Position numbers and translations under genes: made by a program. Under the pieces are notes generated by a model, which was not told the origin of the DNA, ran no database searches, and saw only the letters and a program-made list of their open reading frames with translations. Shown piece after piece: positions 21,343-34,135 of a DNA stretch of 64,000 nt (position 1 is the stretch's first letter; each line of letters opens with the position of its first letter). This DNA is from Epiperipatus broadwayi. Its lineage: Eukaryota; Onychophora; Udeonychophora; Euonychophora; Peripatidae. The stretch is taken from assembly GCA_028023455.1 (NCBI GenBank), contig JAQFVV010000513.1, positions 126,001 through 190,000 of the forward strand, in the 5' to 3' direction.

Positions 21343-23835
21343 CTAGAGATGAGTTTTGTGATGACTATTGAAATCAATTTTTGAAAGACACATACATACA
21401 CATATAAGATGTACTCGTCTGTTATTCTATTCATTTGCTATTTAACTTTTCTGCGGCACGCATCTTTCTGAATTAATCTGACACCACATCTAATTATAAT
21501 TCTGTAATGTAAACTATCCTTATCTATATATTTTTTATTGAAAACAATCAATATTACATTTTTTTTAAATGACTCTGAGAAAATTTTTATAATATAAATA
21601 GGTTTTGTTTTCCTGTGAAGACATGATCCACCCAATGTAGATGTCATTTTACAATAGTGAACTATATACATTCAACAAGATGAAAAATCTATTAATTGGT
21701 CTTGTGATGTTGCATTTGTAATTTAAAATTTTTAAAGAACATCTTTGAGCAAAATTTCTAATGTTTATATATTATATCGGTTGGGGACCCAACTTTCACT
21801 TTTATATAATAAATCAGTAAAACAATAATTCTATATACATTTAATTTAATTGCAGTAATTATTTCCCTGTGGTAAGATATCGATTTTTTAATTTGTTAAA
21901 TATAGCAATATTATATTGGAGTCTGCGGTGGTCGTCAACATTTAAATCGAATCCTAATGTAATGTCATTTTATGCTAATAAAAACTTACATGGAAAAACA
22001 ATTCTCTTTTAATAAACGCTAATATATTGTATATATAAAAATGCAATAAAAATATAATTTTTTTTAATTTTTTTTTTAAAATTGTAAATAGCTTCTAGTT
22101 ATTTAAATATCAAGTAAGGGTGAATTAAAATATTGAACATCAACTATAAATGACATTTAGTATAAAGCTTCAATTTTCCTTGGGCACACTATTTCTCAGT
22201 TTTAAATTAGAATATATTAAGTTAGATGTCATTATTATATATATAAATAATTTATTTTTTATTTATATGTATAACGATGCTATGTCATTAAACAAATATT
22301 TAGAACAGCTGTTGTTAAATGCAATTTAATAAATAATTTTTAAAAGTTAAATCAAAATAACAGAGAGCTTTTTCAACTAGTATTTCGGAGAAATAACTGC
22401 AACCAAAATATAAAACGGTTAATCTTTAACATTTTGTGCAGAGTTTAAGAGTGTTTTAAACTATTCTTCACCTCATTTAACATTTAATTGAATATTGCAT
22501 ATAATATCAAATAGTCATTTGAGGCAGAAACAATCACTTTCTTTGTGTAGCTTTATGCTGTGTTTGAGTGGTGGGTTTTGGGCCAAAAAAATTATGGATT
22601 ACAATTCTGGCATTGACATTTCCAATTGTCAACTTCTTGTCAACTTTTGAAAAATAAACCATTCAGTTATTTGTTTGTTTATTAATTTATTTTCACATAA
22701 AACAATAATCTTATGGTTTATTGCTCTGAAGTCATATGACAGCTAAACATCATAATAGTAGATTGAGTGTATAACACTTCCAGTCTGTTAATCCAAGTTG
22801 AATTTTTTTATATTTAAATTACTGAACTGAGAATCAATCATAAAATCTTTAGCTCTGAAATTTTCATAATACAAGTTATAGGCCTATAGCATTCATTATT
22901 TTTAGATAGTTATCTATCTAAATAGATATTGAGTCTAACATTGCTTAATTTGATGATTACATAAGAATGAATATATTCAATATAGTAAAAGCAATTTTAG
23001 AATTAATGTTTGGTATAAATGTAGCTAATATCTAAATAAATGATATGTTATACACACTGATGATATGCTATTAAAGAAATAATTAGAATGGCTGATATCT
23101 AAAGCTGGGCAGAAATATTTTTTAAAAAGTTTAATTAGGCTAAAAATAATACAAAAGCTTTTTCATATGGTTCAGTTTTTCATCTGCTGTTTATCAATTA
23201 TCTATAAATCCCTATTATTTGCAACCTGGTATCTTTACCTGAACTTATATAAATTTATAATCTTTAATGTTAAATTCAGAATATAAAGGTATTGTAAATT
23301 ATACTGCAGGCTCATGTTATTTAATTATTTCACCTCTAAGCTGCATTTCTTTAGCATGGTCTAGTAGCACTTCTGTAGCTTTGGCTTAAAGTCATTCTTT
23401 TATGGCTATCTGTAGTAATCATTTGCCAGTTTTGCATTCATTTAACAGTAAAAATTGGAACTAATATACACATAATATAGTGATTTATAAATTAAAAAAA
23501 TCTGAAGATGTCAGTACCAAACAGAAAATCTAATAGAAATGAGTCCATAATGTTGCTGATTGGTAATTTCTTTGTTCTCAGGACTTGGAAGTACTTTAAG
23601 ATGTTTTGAAAATATTGCTCTTTTATTTGAAATGTGAATATTTTCAAACAAGATTTTATTCATTAAAATAAAAAGATGAAAATTTAATTCTAACTATTAT
23701 TAGGACTGTAAAAAAGATTTGTTTAGAAAGAACAAGATTAAATAAAAATAATCTTATATAAATATACAAATAATGTTAAATGTAGAATATAAAGTATGGT
23801 AAAGTATGCTATAAATATATATTATTTGTAATAAA
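21343..23835. other. AT-rich intergenic DNA
   Basis: No gene, RNA or repeat recognised on either strand. Short (TA)n tracts only. Confidence 0.55.
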
Positions 23836-24153
23836 CTAAAGATCAGCATTTCAAGCTAATGCACATGCACTTTATGAATCTTAATAATAAATGAACATTT
23901 TCATTTCCAACACAAGATAAAGTCTTTGCAAAAGAATACAATGAATCCACCTATTCTTTTAACCCAAATGCTTAAGTATGGGCAAATCTTAAGCAATGGA
24001 AATGAAAGTGTGAAGATAAACCAATCACTTTAAATTACTTTTTACTATGTCTGAATGAATGATGCCTATGAAATTTTTTAGAATTTATGATATGTCATTC
24101 TTAAATGAAACTAAACAAATGTAAATGAGATATTATTTTATATAGCACAATGA
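23836..24153 (+). repeat. 320-bp repeat, unit A (complete)
   Basis: Begins CTAAAGATCAGCATTTCAAG and ends ATATTATTTTATATAGCACA. Non-coding. The same unit recurs in direct and inverted orientation up to 24741. The CTTTAG/CTAAAG edge could be a terminal sequence of a small non-autonomous transposon. Confidence 0.75.
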
Positions 24154-24324
24154 CTAAAGATCAGCATTTCAAGCTAATGCACATGCATTTTGTGAATCTT
24201 AATAATAAATGAGTACTTTCTTTTCCAACACAAAATAAAGTCTTTGCAAAAGAATAGAATGAATTCACCTATTCTTTCAACCCAAATGCTTAAGTATGGG
24301 CAAATCTTAAGCACTGGAAATGAA
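24154..24324 (+). repeat. 320-bp repeat, unit B (truncated)
   Basis: Starts with the same CTAAAGATCAGC edge directly after unit A and follows it for about 170 bases to GCACTGGAAATGA, where an inverted fragment takes over. Confidence 0.75.
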
Positions 24325-24693
24325 GCACATGCGCATTAGCTTGAAATGCTGATCTTTAGATTATTATAATTTATAAACATTGTGCTATATAAAATAATAT
24401 CTCATTTACATATGTTTAGTTTCATTTAAGAATGACTTATCATAAATTCTAGAAAATTTTGTAGGCATCATTCATTCAGACATAGTAAAAAGTAATTTAA
24501 AGTGATCGGTTTATCTTTACACTTTCATTTCCAGTGCTTAAGATTTGCTCATACTTAAGCATTTGAGTTGAAAGAATAGGTGGATCCATTCTATTTTTTC
24601 ACAAAGACTTTATCTTGAGTGGAAATGAAAGTATTCATTTATTATTAAGATTCATAAAGCTCATGTGCATTAGTTTGAAATGCTGATCTTTAG
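24325..24693 (-). repeat. 320-bp repeat, inverted units (35-base fragment plus unit C)
   Basis: 24325-24359 is an inverted copy of only the first 35 bases of the unit. 24360-24693 is a full inverted unit, from TGTGCTATATAAAATAATA to GAAATGCTGATCTTTAG. Confidence 0.75.
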
Positions 24694-24741
24694 TTTATTA
24701 CAATTCATAAACATCACACTATATAAAATAATATCTCATTT
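24694..24741 (-). repeat. 320-bp repeat, inverted fragment D
   Basis: The first 45 bases of another inverted unit (CACTATATAAAATAATATC), after which similarity stops. Completes the arrangement A>, B>, <(frag), <C, <D(frag). Confidence 0.65.
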
Positions 24742-27540
24742 ATATATATTGTTTAAAGAAAAATAGCAATATTAAATATAATTACGAGAATCAGATATGT
24801 TTATTGCATTTCAGGTTTAACATGATTTATAATAAAGAATTGTAAAATATATATTCTGTCTAAGGTTTATATTGTAATTATCATACTGAAAATATCAAGG
24901 ACTGATGTTTAGCTAATGAAGTTGCTTCAATGAACATTCGAATCATTTTCAAAATCCATCTTAGCTTTTAACAAATGTTTTTAATAGTTGTTAATATTGG
25001 TTGTTCTCATTGCTTAAAGTACATATTATTTTGATATTATATATACAGTCTGAATATTTATTATTTCATCATCTTAATTTGCTTGTTTTTTTCACTTAAC
25101 TGATTTTTGCAGACTAAAAGATGACATAATTCAACAAGATATGTCTGATTCCTCTTTATACATTCTTATATATTTAATCCATTCATGAGATATTGGAAAC
25201 TTGAAAAAAATGTTTAACTGAAATATTAATTAACATTGTTTTTAATTTCAACTAAATATTCTTATTATAATTTTATTGATTAGTTTTATTTTTCTATTTA
25301 TAAAAGTCATGCAAGCTTATTTAACAATTAGTTGTGTTTCCATTAATTTTTTTGATAATATTCTCACCAGATTTTTAATATAATAATATTTAGCAATTAA
25401 TTTTTTGTGTGTGCTTATTTGCAGTAAGGTTTTTACTAGCTTTTCAATATTATTTGCATTAACATGGTCTGATTAATAAAAATATTCTGAAAAATTTTCA
25501 TAGCTTGTGTTCTGGATGAAAAATGGAAACCACAAATAAAATAAAATAGTTGGATACACTAAAAAAGGCAAAATATGAATATGACATTCATTGATTTTTT
25601 GTAAATGAACTAATTGTAAAAAAATGTTTTATTTACATGACTCTCAATTTGAATAATGTTATTATCTAAGAGAAGTAATTTTTTTTTATCATAACTAAAA
25701 GAATGAAAAATTTGTAAAGATTAGAAATTTGTTAAATGAAACAAAAAAAAAACATTTTTTAATGTTTCCATTGACATAGTTTAAATCTTTTTAAACCATC
25801 ATACATTTTATAAAGATAAATATGTTTAATTAAATAAAAACCTCTTTCAAACTATGAAAAACAACCTGGAAAACAAAAAAAAATTGTTACTTTATTTTTG
25901 CTTAAGAAATAAAATGTGAACAAATATAACCCATTTTGTGCAAACTGACTTTTGTAATTTAATCTTAGAACTGTAAAATGTATTTTTTTGTGATAACTCT
26001 TTCCATATATTAATTAAAAATGAAATCTAAAAAATAATCTTTACTTATTATCTATAAATATTTACTCCCAATATTTTAATATAAGTATTTGCATATAGAC
26101 TATTCAAATGCTCTCCAGGGTAAATTGTAACTGGAAAATGGCACCAGTGCCATTTCAAAGTATTATGGAATTTTTAAAGAAAATCTTAAAAAAATTAGAG
26201 CTCTTGCAATACATAAATTTAAGATGATTTTAATGAAGTTATAAATAGTATGTAGTTTCACTTTTAATTTATAATCATTGTTCTGATTTATATTTTATTT
26301 AATAGTTTTGATGATACAAGAGAAGTAATTCATTTTCTTATTAGCTTCCAAATACAGAATGTGAACTAGATGGCGTGTGTGGCTGATAATTTAAATATAG
26401 ATAAATGTATGTAGTTCTGTAATTTCTTATATATATATATAGTAGTTTAATATTATGCATTTGGTACTTAAAATATTTCATATAACAAAATGCTATATAT
26501 TTTTGACATTGCCATAATTTATGTTTATTAATTAAATATTAGAGTTTCAAGAATTTTTCAAATTGAAACACTTAAGGAGTTGTGGGTTCTAAAAACTCTT
26601 ATTAAATCTCAGTTAATATTTTATTTATAAAGCTATTTATTTACATATGAAATGTAAAGTAGTTGATATATATATATTTCTTTTTTTAATATACAGTTTT
26701 AGCATTTTTTTATATTTAAATTGCTCTTTAAAAAAGTCAGAATTTAATTTTGAAATATTGAAGAAAATCAATAAAAAATAACTTTATTATTTAAAGATTT
26801 TAAATTCTTTTTGTTTGATTTTATCTACATATATATTAAACTCACTATATCAGATTTGTTTAACGTAACATTTTTATTTTGTTTTGGCTGTTACTACTAG
26901 TAATAATATATAAAACTAACAATTAAGTCTCTGCAACAAAGTTTGCAGAAAGATGAAGACAGGTTGAAGTCACAAAATGATTGTGTTGGAGAATGCATGC
27001 TTGTTTATTAATGTGATGTCAAGTTTAATAAATTTAGTACAACAGTTATAATGGACTGCAAAGGTTTAATGTAATAAAAATATTAATATAAATTAAAACC
27101 TTAATAATAAAAACCGTGAAAGTTTCAGAATGTCTTCTTTTCTCTTCTAATAAAAAATAATAATTTAGGTATTATTTCCAGTTTGACTTTGATGGTCTAT
27201 TTAAAATAATTGTATTTGATTATTCCATTGAGAAGCAAATATTATATTTGTAGTCGATGGAAATTGGTGTTGAAGTCATGAAATGTTCATATTGGAGCGC
27301 TTGTTTATTTTAATATGGTGTTAATCTTCATAAGTTTGTACTAGTGATTTTAATTTGGATGTAATTATAAATTTCATTGGAATAATTAATTTTTTATTAA
27401 TATACATGTACATTAATGTTTGTATGATCATTTGCAATTATGTATGATATTTTACTATTAATTTTATGTTGGGCTATTTCCGTCTTCTAAAATGAATTGT
27501 TTAAAAAAATTCAAACATTTATTTAAATTTTTTAAATACA
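24742..27540. other. AT-rich intergenic DNA
   Basis: No gene recognised. A short perfect hairpin, AAATGGCAC-CA-GTGCCATTT, lies at 26136-26155. Confidence 0.55.
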
Positions 27541-27544
27541 TTCA

Positions 27545-27660
27545 GCTGTTAGGAATAACACACAGGCTAGCTTGATTGATGGTAATGTTAACATTGGAAT
27601 TAAACCTGGGGGACTTTTCAATTCATGAAAATATCAGATTGAAACATTGCACTAAAATTC
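27545..27660 (-). repeat. Decayed Penelope-tail/tRNA-like copy
   Basis: AATAACACACAGGCTAG followed by GGAATTAAACCTGG parallels the copy at 29650-29760 (AATAACACACAGGTTAA ... GGAATTGAACCTGG). The tRNA-like body is barely recognisable. Confidence 0.35.
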
Positions 27661-27825
27661 GTTTGAATGTAATTAAAAAGTTTAAATAAAGTTTGAAACA
27701 TTCTAAGTCATTTAATAATTAATTCTAGATTATGAGAATAGCACAAAATATAATTACAAATGTGTGTGTATGTATAATATTTAAATACAGGTATATTTAA
27801 TATTCCTAGAATTTAGATTTAATTA

Positions 27826-28055
27826 TAGGGGATTTGAACTCAGACATTCAAGCTCCCTTCAGCTATCCAATCTATCTCTTACAACTGATACACATTGACC
27901 ACACACATATGAAAAAGATAAACAATTTCAGCATAAAATATGTATATTGAAAATCATTTATATTTTTTACATATGTGTGGTTATATATATCATTGTATGA
28001 GAGATTGGATAGCTAAAAAGAGCTTGAAAGTCTGGGTTCAAATCCCTATAATTAC
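27826..28055. mobile_element. Fold-back element with tRNA-like arms
   Basis: Left arm (27828-27935) reads GGGGATTTGAACTCAGAC; the right arm (about 27960-28055) is its inverse, ending TGGGTTCAAATCCC. The right arm has TAGCT..AA (box A-like) and a box B, about 20 bases apart. Arms are separated by about 25 bases. Confidence 0.65.
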
Positions 28056-28099
28056 ATTAAAACTCCATTGATTTAAGGTATATCTGTATTTAAGTATTA

Positions 28100-28525
28100 C
28101 AGATTCAGTCTGTATCCTATCTGTCCCTCTTCTGTGTATTTAAATAGACCAGTTCCTATACATGAGGGGTCAGAATGACTTAAGATCAACATGGGCATGA
28201 CAATAATATAGGCATCATCAAAGGATTTGGATGTTCCATCATCAGATTTTCAATGCTATGGAAAGCTGAAGTGTTGGATGGTAGAGTATATTGAAGTCTT
28301 CCCATTAAAGTAAGATTTGCTATCTTAATATAAACTGGGCACTGATTATATAGGTGTGGGAAATGATGATCTGGACCAACTGATAAGTGCTGGTTCAGTA
28401 TGAAATACATATATTGGAAATCATCTTTTTCATGTGTGTGTGGCCATGGGTATTGGTTGTATGAGCTAAATTGGATAGCTGAAGGGAGCAGAAAGTCTGT
28501 GTTCAAATCCTCTATAATTATATAT
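28100..28525 (+). mobile_element. Fold-back family element, long form
   Basis: Plus-strand counterpart of the minus-strand unit at 14338-14817: GAGGGGTCAGAATGAC near 28167, ATCAGATTTTCAATG near 28241, TCTTAATATAAA near 28323, then the tRNA-like end with TAGCTGAAGGG (box A-like) and GTTCAAATCC (box B-like) at about 28455-28512. The long minus-strand open frame across it has no independent support. Confidence 0.6.
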
Positions 28526-28849
28526 ATATGTGGTTAATAATAAATAACCTTAACTTTTTTTAAATACCTGTAATTGAAACGGAAGTAACCAACTTCCTCT
28601 GAGTTATGTCATGTAACTCAGAGAAAGGTAATTATTTTCTTTTCAGTTATATATATATGATTACGTTTTTTTTTATCTAGAGACAAGGAAGGAAGAAACT
28701 AGACATATGAATCTATTATCAAGAGTGACTTCTTTGTAATAACGGTTTACCATCTTTTTAATTCAGCTTATTATACCATCTCACTATTTAGAATTTACAT
28801 AAATAAACTAATTATTTATTTACATTATTAAGTTTTATAACGACGGTTG

Positions 28850-28932
28850 CCTTGCTTTGTTTGGTGAAGGGTTAGAGTCATAGACTTTGGGGTTCAATAT
28901 CCAGAGATTTTGGTCCTGTGTTCAAACTTCTT
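28850..28932 (+). repeat. tRNA-like SINE remnant
   Basis: GGTGAAGGGTTAGAGTC (box A/D-arm-like), a long spacer and GTCCTGTGTTCAAACTTC (box B-like) in the right order. No target-site duplication or A tail seen; may be a relative of the Penelope-associated module. Confidence 0.35.
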
Positions 28933-28934
28933 AT

Positions 28935-29640
28935 AAACTTCTGAGCAAAAAATCATTTGAAAACTTATATAACTAATATTTGTGTAATAAAAAATAACAA
29001 ATATGGTTGTAAAGATAGTAGTGGAATATAATTTCGGTAATGGCATTTGTTAAAATGTGATTGCAATTATTTGTTATAATGAGAGGAAAGAAAAACAACA
29101 TTTGAAAAAGCTTAAAGTGATGTAATTACTCATAAAATTTTAGTACTTGTTGAAGGTGGAAAAAGACTATTTAAAATTTGTTTTTAAAATTTTGACTAAA
29201 ATTTTGTAATCTAAAATGAAAAATTAAAGGTTAATTGAATATTAACTATAAGTTTAAAATATAAATTCTTATTCTATGAATAAATAAGTACTTTAAGCAA
29301 ATTGCTAGAACCTAAAAATGTGTATTACATGATTTGTAATATAACACCATTTACAGTTATCCTAATAAAAGTAAATTTAAATAGCAATAAAATTGTAACA
29401 ACAATTAAAATTTGCAAAATTCTTTCACAATAATGAATGTGTCTATTATATAAACAAAATTTTTTAAATGAAAACTAAATGAAACAAATATATATATTCA
29501 CACAGAAAACTACTCACATTTTAAAGACAAATGCTAAATATTCTTGACATTAAAGTGTAATTAATAATAGAATTGTCAGTAGTTTTATGTGAATGCTATT
29601 TCCATCATCTAATATTATTTTATTAAATATTCTACTTACA
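28935..29640. other. AT-rich intergenic DNA
   Basis: No feature seen. Confidence 0.5.
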
Positions 29641-29644
29641 TTCA

Positions 29645-30055
29645 ATCGCTAATAATAACACACAGGTTAATATATGCACAACATTTCGAGAGATATTCTC
29701 CTCTCTGCAGGTGTTGCTGGCCTAATCAGTGAGAGTATTATCATGGGAATTGAACCTGGACCCTTAGATTCTTGAATATTGAATTTTAAGGTAATTCTCT
29801 AATCAACTGAGCCATTTTGACAAAGGAAACAGTCAGTAGCAATTTCATATACTTATCTATGAAGTTTCTCCACTTTTTCTTAAGAGCAAAGTTGATTAGT
29901 GGTTTCCATATATTATTTATAGTCAGTCACACTAAGCTGACTTATGGGATTATTTATCACTGTCATACGAGCAGTTTCTCTCCTTGAATTTTTTTTATTT
30001 GTATCTTTTCCTCTTTATCCAATATTTGTATTTTCCCAATTAAATTTGCTTGTGA
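29645..30055 (-). mobile_element. Penelope-like element 3' tail with tRNA-like module
   Basis: Minus-strand copy of the tail seen at 17.5-18.0 and 18.6-19.1 kb. From 30055 down it has the C-terminal coding remnant, the AGTTGATTAG..CTCTTAAG segment, then the tRNA-like module (29743-29818: TGGCTCAGTTGATTAGAG, CTTAAAA, GGTTCAATTCC on the minus strand). The nuclease motif is already lost. Confidence 0.65.
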
Positions 30056-30239
30056 AAATCTTTATTTAATAAATGTAGTTATAGCAATGAGCAAAATTTT
30101 GTAAATTTAAATTGTATTAGTATTTTATCACTATTTAATTTTATTAAGATTTTTAATACATACAACAATTTTGTCATTAACAATTATTGAAATAGTTCAA
30201 AAACATTTTCAACAGGATAAAATTTCTATATCATATGTA

Positions 30240-30625
30240 GCATGAACCTGAGAGTTAGATATTAATAGGAGAACAATGTAAAGAATTAAGACCACACAAC
30301 AAATTCTTGATAGATTATGTTGGAGTAACAAGAATGTATCAAAAGTAAAATGCATGGATTAGAAAACAAACATGCCAATCATGTTATTGGGAGAGTTAAG
30401 AAATTAAAATGGAATTGTCTAGATATATTGTTGGAAAAGATGACAATGGATGGACCATTGAAATTTCAAACTGGATCTCAAGAGATTTTTTAAAAAAACT
30501 CGGGAGGAGACTACATAGATTGTGATGGATAAATGAAATAAGAAAATTTGTTGAAATAGTGTGGAAAAGAGAAATTATAGATTAGAGAAGCCAGATTAAA
30601 TATGGAGATATCTGCATTCGGAAAT
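30240..30625 (+). mobile_element. 3' end of an RTE-like LINE (relic)
   Basis: Plus-strand frames give GRVKKLKWN and further pieces with many stops. The order is that of the C-terminal end of RTE-like ORF2 ('RIxKLKWxWxGHxAR..DxRW') also seen at 35280-35830 (minus) and 56366-56640 (plus). Only this end is present. Confidence 0.5.
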
Positions 30626-30867
30626 GGATTTATAACAGTTGAAAATCATGAAATCACTTTGACAGTATGCATATTTAATATGTTTGTGCATTTATTATAT
30701 ATAATAATTTTAATAAACTTATAAATAAGAATTTGTGCAACAATGATAATATACAATAATATTTGTGAATGGCAATACTATGATAACATTTCACAAACTA
30801 GAACCTACTATAGTCATTTAATATTTGAAAACCAGGCACTCTTCACAAACATGGAGCTTAATTGTAA

Positions 30868-30966
30868 ATATAGGGGATTTGAACTCAGACTTTCAAGCAC
30901 CCACCAACTATGAGATAGTGTGGATAGTTGGTGGGTATTTGAAAGTCTGAATTCAAATTCCCTATG
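30868..30966. mobile_element. Minimal fold-back element, 40-base arms
   Basis: ATAGGGGATTTGAACTCAG.. is followed after a loop of about 12 bases by its near-perfect reverse complement ending CTGAATTCAAATTCCCTAT. The arms are the tRNA-like end of the family, so only the termini of the element remain. Confidence 0.75.
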
Positions 30967-31079
30967 CCATTTTAATAATTTATTAGCTAGATAAAAAATA
31001 GAACATACTATATGAGTTTGTAAAAATGATTCTAGTATATCTGACTTGTGAATTATTATTAGGATCTTTGCATTCAAAG

Positions 31080-31385
31080 TTCATTTTTTTATAAATGTAA
31101 ATGATATATGTTGATTATGGTATATATATAATTTATATATATTTGTTGTAAATATCCAACACTTATATAAATATTACACAGGGTAAAAATATTTTAAAAA
31201 TAAAAGTAAATACTAATTCACCAAGTGCTTTCTGTAATGTACACCAGATTCATGGTGACTATTTTAAATTGAACAGTTAATATTCCAGTGCATGCTTAAT
31301 GGGACATTCATATGATGGTGATTAATGACATCATTAGACTTCCTATCATTAGGCTTATTGCAAATAGTACTAATAATCTGAGGAA
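31080..31385. other. AT-rich spacer
   Basis: No feature seen. Confidence 0.5.
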
Positions 31386-31389
31386 AACA

Positions 31390-33440
31390 TTAATGCCCAC
31401 TAATTTTCTCAGGATTAAAAAATATTGAATTAACCTGAAATTTCATTTTAGATTTTCTACATTGATAAACATGTTGCCACAACCTTGTTGATATATTGAC
31501 TTTTGTTTCCCCATAATAAATAGCATTACAACCAGACTCGTCAGCCACACTATTTTTTGAATTATTTATCAACCTGTTTAAATATAATGGTGATATAAGA
31601 ACAACATTATAATTTTTTATTAATTATTTCCCTCAATTTCATATTTATAGATGCCATGTATGCCAACAAAATCTATTCATTGTCAATTTTTTTCTTTACC
31701 TCCATATTTTATTTAAACCTGACTTTATTATAAAATAAATCCAATTGTCTATACAACAAACTTTTATTGTACCCGATACTTATATATCCTTCAATATTTC
31801 TTTTCCTATCTGCCTCACATTTATGCAAATATAAATTATGATTAAAAAAACATTTAAATCCAGCTAATTTATAAATTAACGATATCCATAATGATGGATG
31901 TATATTAACCTTTCCATTTAATGGTTTAATAACCATTTTATATAAAAACTCTTTATGTTCTCTACATATATTTACATCTAAATAATTTAGACATATTATC
32001 CTCAATTTTCATAGTTCATACTAAACCTAAAATTATTATTCAAATTAACAAAAATATCTTCAATCAATTTTTCTTGGTCCATACACAAACACATTATCCA
32101 CATATCTCCTATACAAAATATTATCATTGTCATTTATAAATGGCTCTACAATATATTTTTTCCATTTCTGAAACATACAAAGTACAAATAACACCACTTT
32201 CTGCTAAACCCATTGGTTAACCATTTTTCGTTTGATACTTATTCTTCTCATATCTTGCAATAATATGACTATCAATCCATTCCAAAACATCTATAATCAA
32301 ATTCACTTTACATACATCTACATCATAATATACTTATAGATTGCCCATGATTCATAGATCCATATAATTTACAAACATCCAATACGTCCTATAATAATCT
32401 TTAATATTTTTAGCTGATTCTAAAATATACATGTATAAATTCAAACATATTAATCGAAAACCTGTCAAAGTCTATAAAATCTTGCACATATTTCACAAGC
32501 TGAAATGCTTTCTGATAATAATAGCCACCAAAGTTAAACATTCTTAGAATAATTGCTGCTAAGGGATAAATTTTTAAATATTCCTTCCTCATAAATATTT
32601 TCCCCACAGATGGATGCAAAACCTTGGAAATAAACCTATCTTTACATACATTTAAATTAGAATTTTCAATTCTTTGAAATTTTAAGTTATCAATTTGTTT
32701 GCAAATTTTTTTCATTATACACATGTTTACTCATTAAAACAAATCTATTGCCTTTACTTTCCTTCATACATTAATGTTTTCTTCTTGAAACAATTAAACC
32801 TATTAATTTATTTTTACTGCAATTATCCATTTCAGAATAATAGTTAATTTTTTTAACAGTGGAGCAACTTTTTAAATTGTATCCTCATTTTTCACAGAAA
32901 ATTCATAAGCTGTCTCCATATCTGCAATAATTTTCATATTCATGTTATTGCAAACCCCATCAACTAAACCTCGAACCATATTCCAATGACATTTGTACAT
33001 TTGACAAATTTACATAATTCTTCTGCTTTCCAGTATAGATAATTATATTTTGTTTCCTTGCTAAAAACTTAAATTTATTATCAAATTTATGTTACAAATA
33101 AATCTGTAATCATTTACACTGGCAAATAATGTCATTTGACACTGAATAAAACATCAATATTTTTGTATTTCTTACTATAGTTACATATAATTATCTCTTA
33201 TATCTTTTAACAATAAATTTCAATAATGTCATTTGAATTAAACTGGTAGTTTCTTTCCTGATATAAAGATTGATCAATAACAACTCTGCTACAATTCGGA
33301 AATACCTTATATTGTGCACACTTCTTCAAAAATTTTAACCGTTCTTCTATGTTAACACTCCTCTTAAATAACTTCAAAGCCTCCACAATCATAAACTCTC
33401 TCTGCATATATACATACATTATATATAACACAAAAAGTTA
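31390..33440 (-). pseudogene. Decayed Penelope-like element, RT plus GIY-YIG, minus strand
   Basis: Read from high to low coordinates the broken frames follow the order of a Penelope-like protein. 33207-33431 carries RLKFLKKCAQYKVFPNC, the N-terminal pattern of these proteins. 32410-32724 holds the start of the polymerase (KYVQDFIDFD). At 32093-32104 the catalytic tetrad is YVDN in the context RRYVDNVFVYG, where YxDD is expected. 31709-32005 continues with YLDVNI and RKRNIEGYISIG. 31390-31572 contains NAIYYGETKVNISTRLWQH, the GIY-YIG nuclease core. Several frameshifts and stops separate the parts. It represents a different subfamily from the 18-kb element, judged by its linker. Confidence 0.8.
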
Positions 33441-33799
33441 TATATGCTGTATATATTTATCATGTAAAGTACTTTTCATTTCATTATATATGCTAACAAA
33501 GTATAAAAATGTTATTTATGATAAAAAATTTATCAAAGTTTCTAAAATTATTTAATGGAAAATATTTTATAAATATTGCAGTCTTGCAAAAATTTAGTTT
33601 GTGCAAGTAAGTAAATTTTTCTTCCCATCAATAATTTAACAACAATAAAAAATTCATCAAACATTATTAAGAATTTAAGGAAATACAACTCACTAAACTA
33701 AGAAAAAATGAGCAAACCATATGTAATAAATTGTAGATTTTCTTATAAGCAATTAAAAGTTCAAATTATTTATTTATTTGTAACTAACTGAAACACACA

Positions 33800-34135
33800 G
33801 GCTTATTATATACCTGTGTTTATATATGTAACATTTAGGGTATATGAGTACAGACTTTCACACGACCCACCACTCTCCACACCATCTCATAATACTGATA
33901 CACTTGAACACTTATGTTGAAAAGGTAAATAATCACCAATATATGTATTTCATGCTAAACCAGCAATCATCAGTTGGTCCAGATTACCATCTCTACACAT
34001 ATATGCTATAAGTGATCAGATATATATTAAGATAGCCGATCCTCATGTGTTCAAGTGTATCAGTGTTATGAGATGGTGTGGAGAGTGGTGGGTCGTGTGA
34101 AAGTCTGTGCTCATATACCCTATATGTTATTTGTA
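33800..34135. mobile_element. Fold-back element, arms of about 90 bases
   Basis: The left arm (about 33825-33915: TATGAGTACAGACTTTCACA, GACCCACCACTCTCC, CACTTGAACAC) is repeated inverted at about 34043-34130. The interior (33920-34040) holds the GTTGAAAAGGTAAATAATCA segment and CAGCAATCATCAGTTGG shared with 14.3-15.1 kb. Good arm identity indicates a relatively recent member. Confidence 0.75.

Noticed and set aside
21095-21434. Ser- and Phe-rich frames on the minus strand
   Set aside because: Compositional artefact of the polypurine tract.
28186-28506. 106-codon minus-strand gene
   Set aside because: Falls entirely in a copy of the fold-back family; the 14-kb copy breaks the frame.
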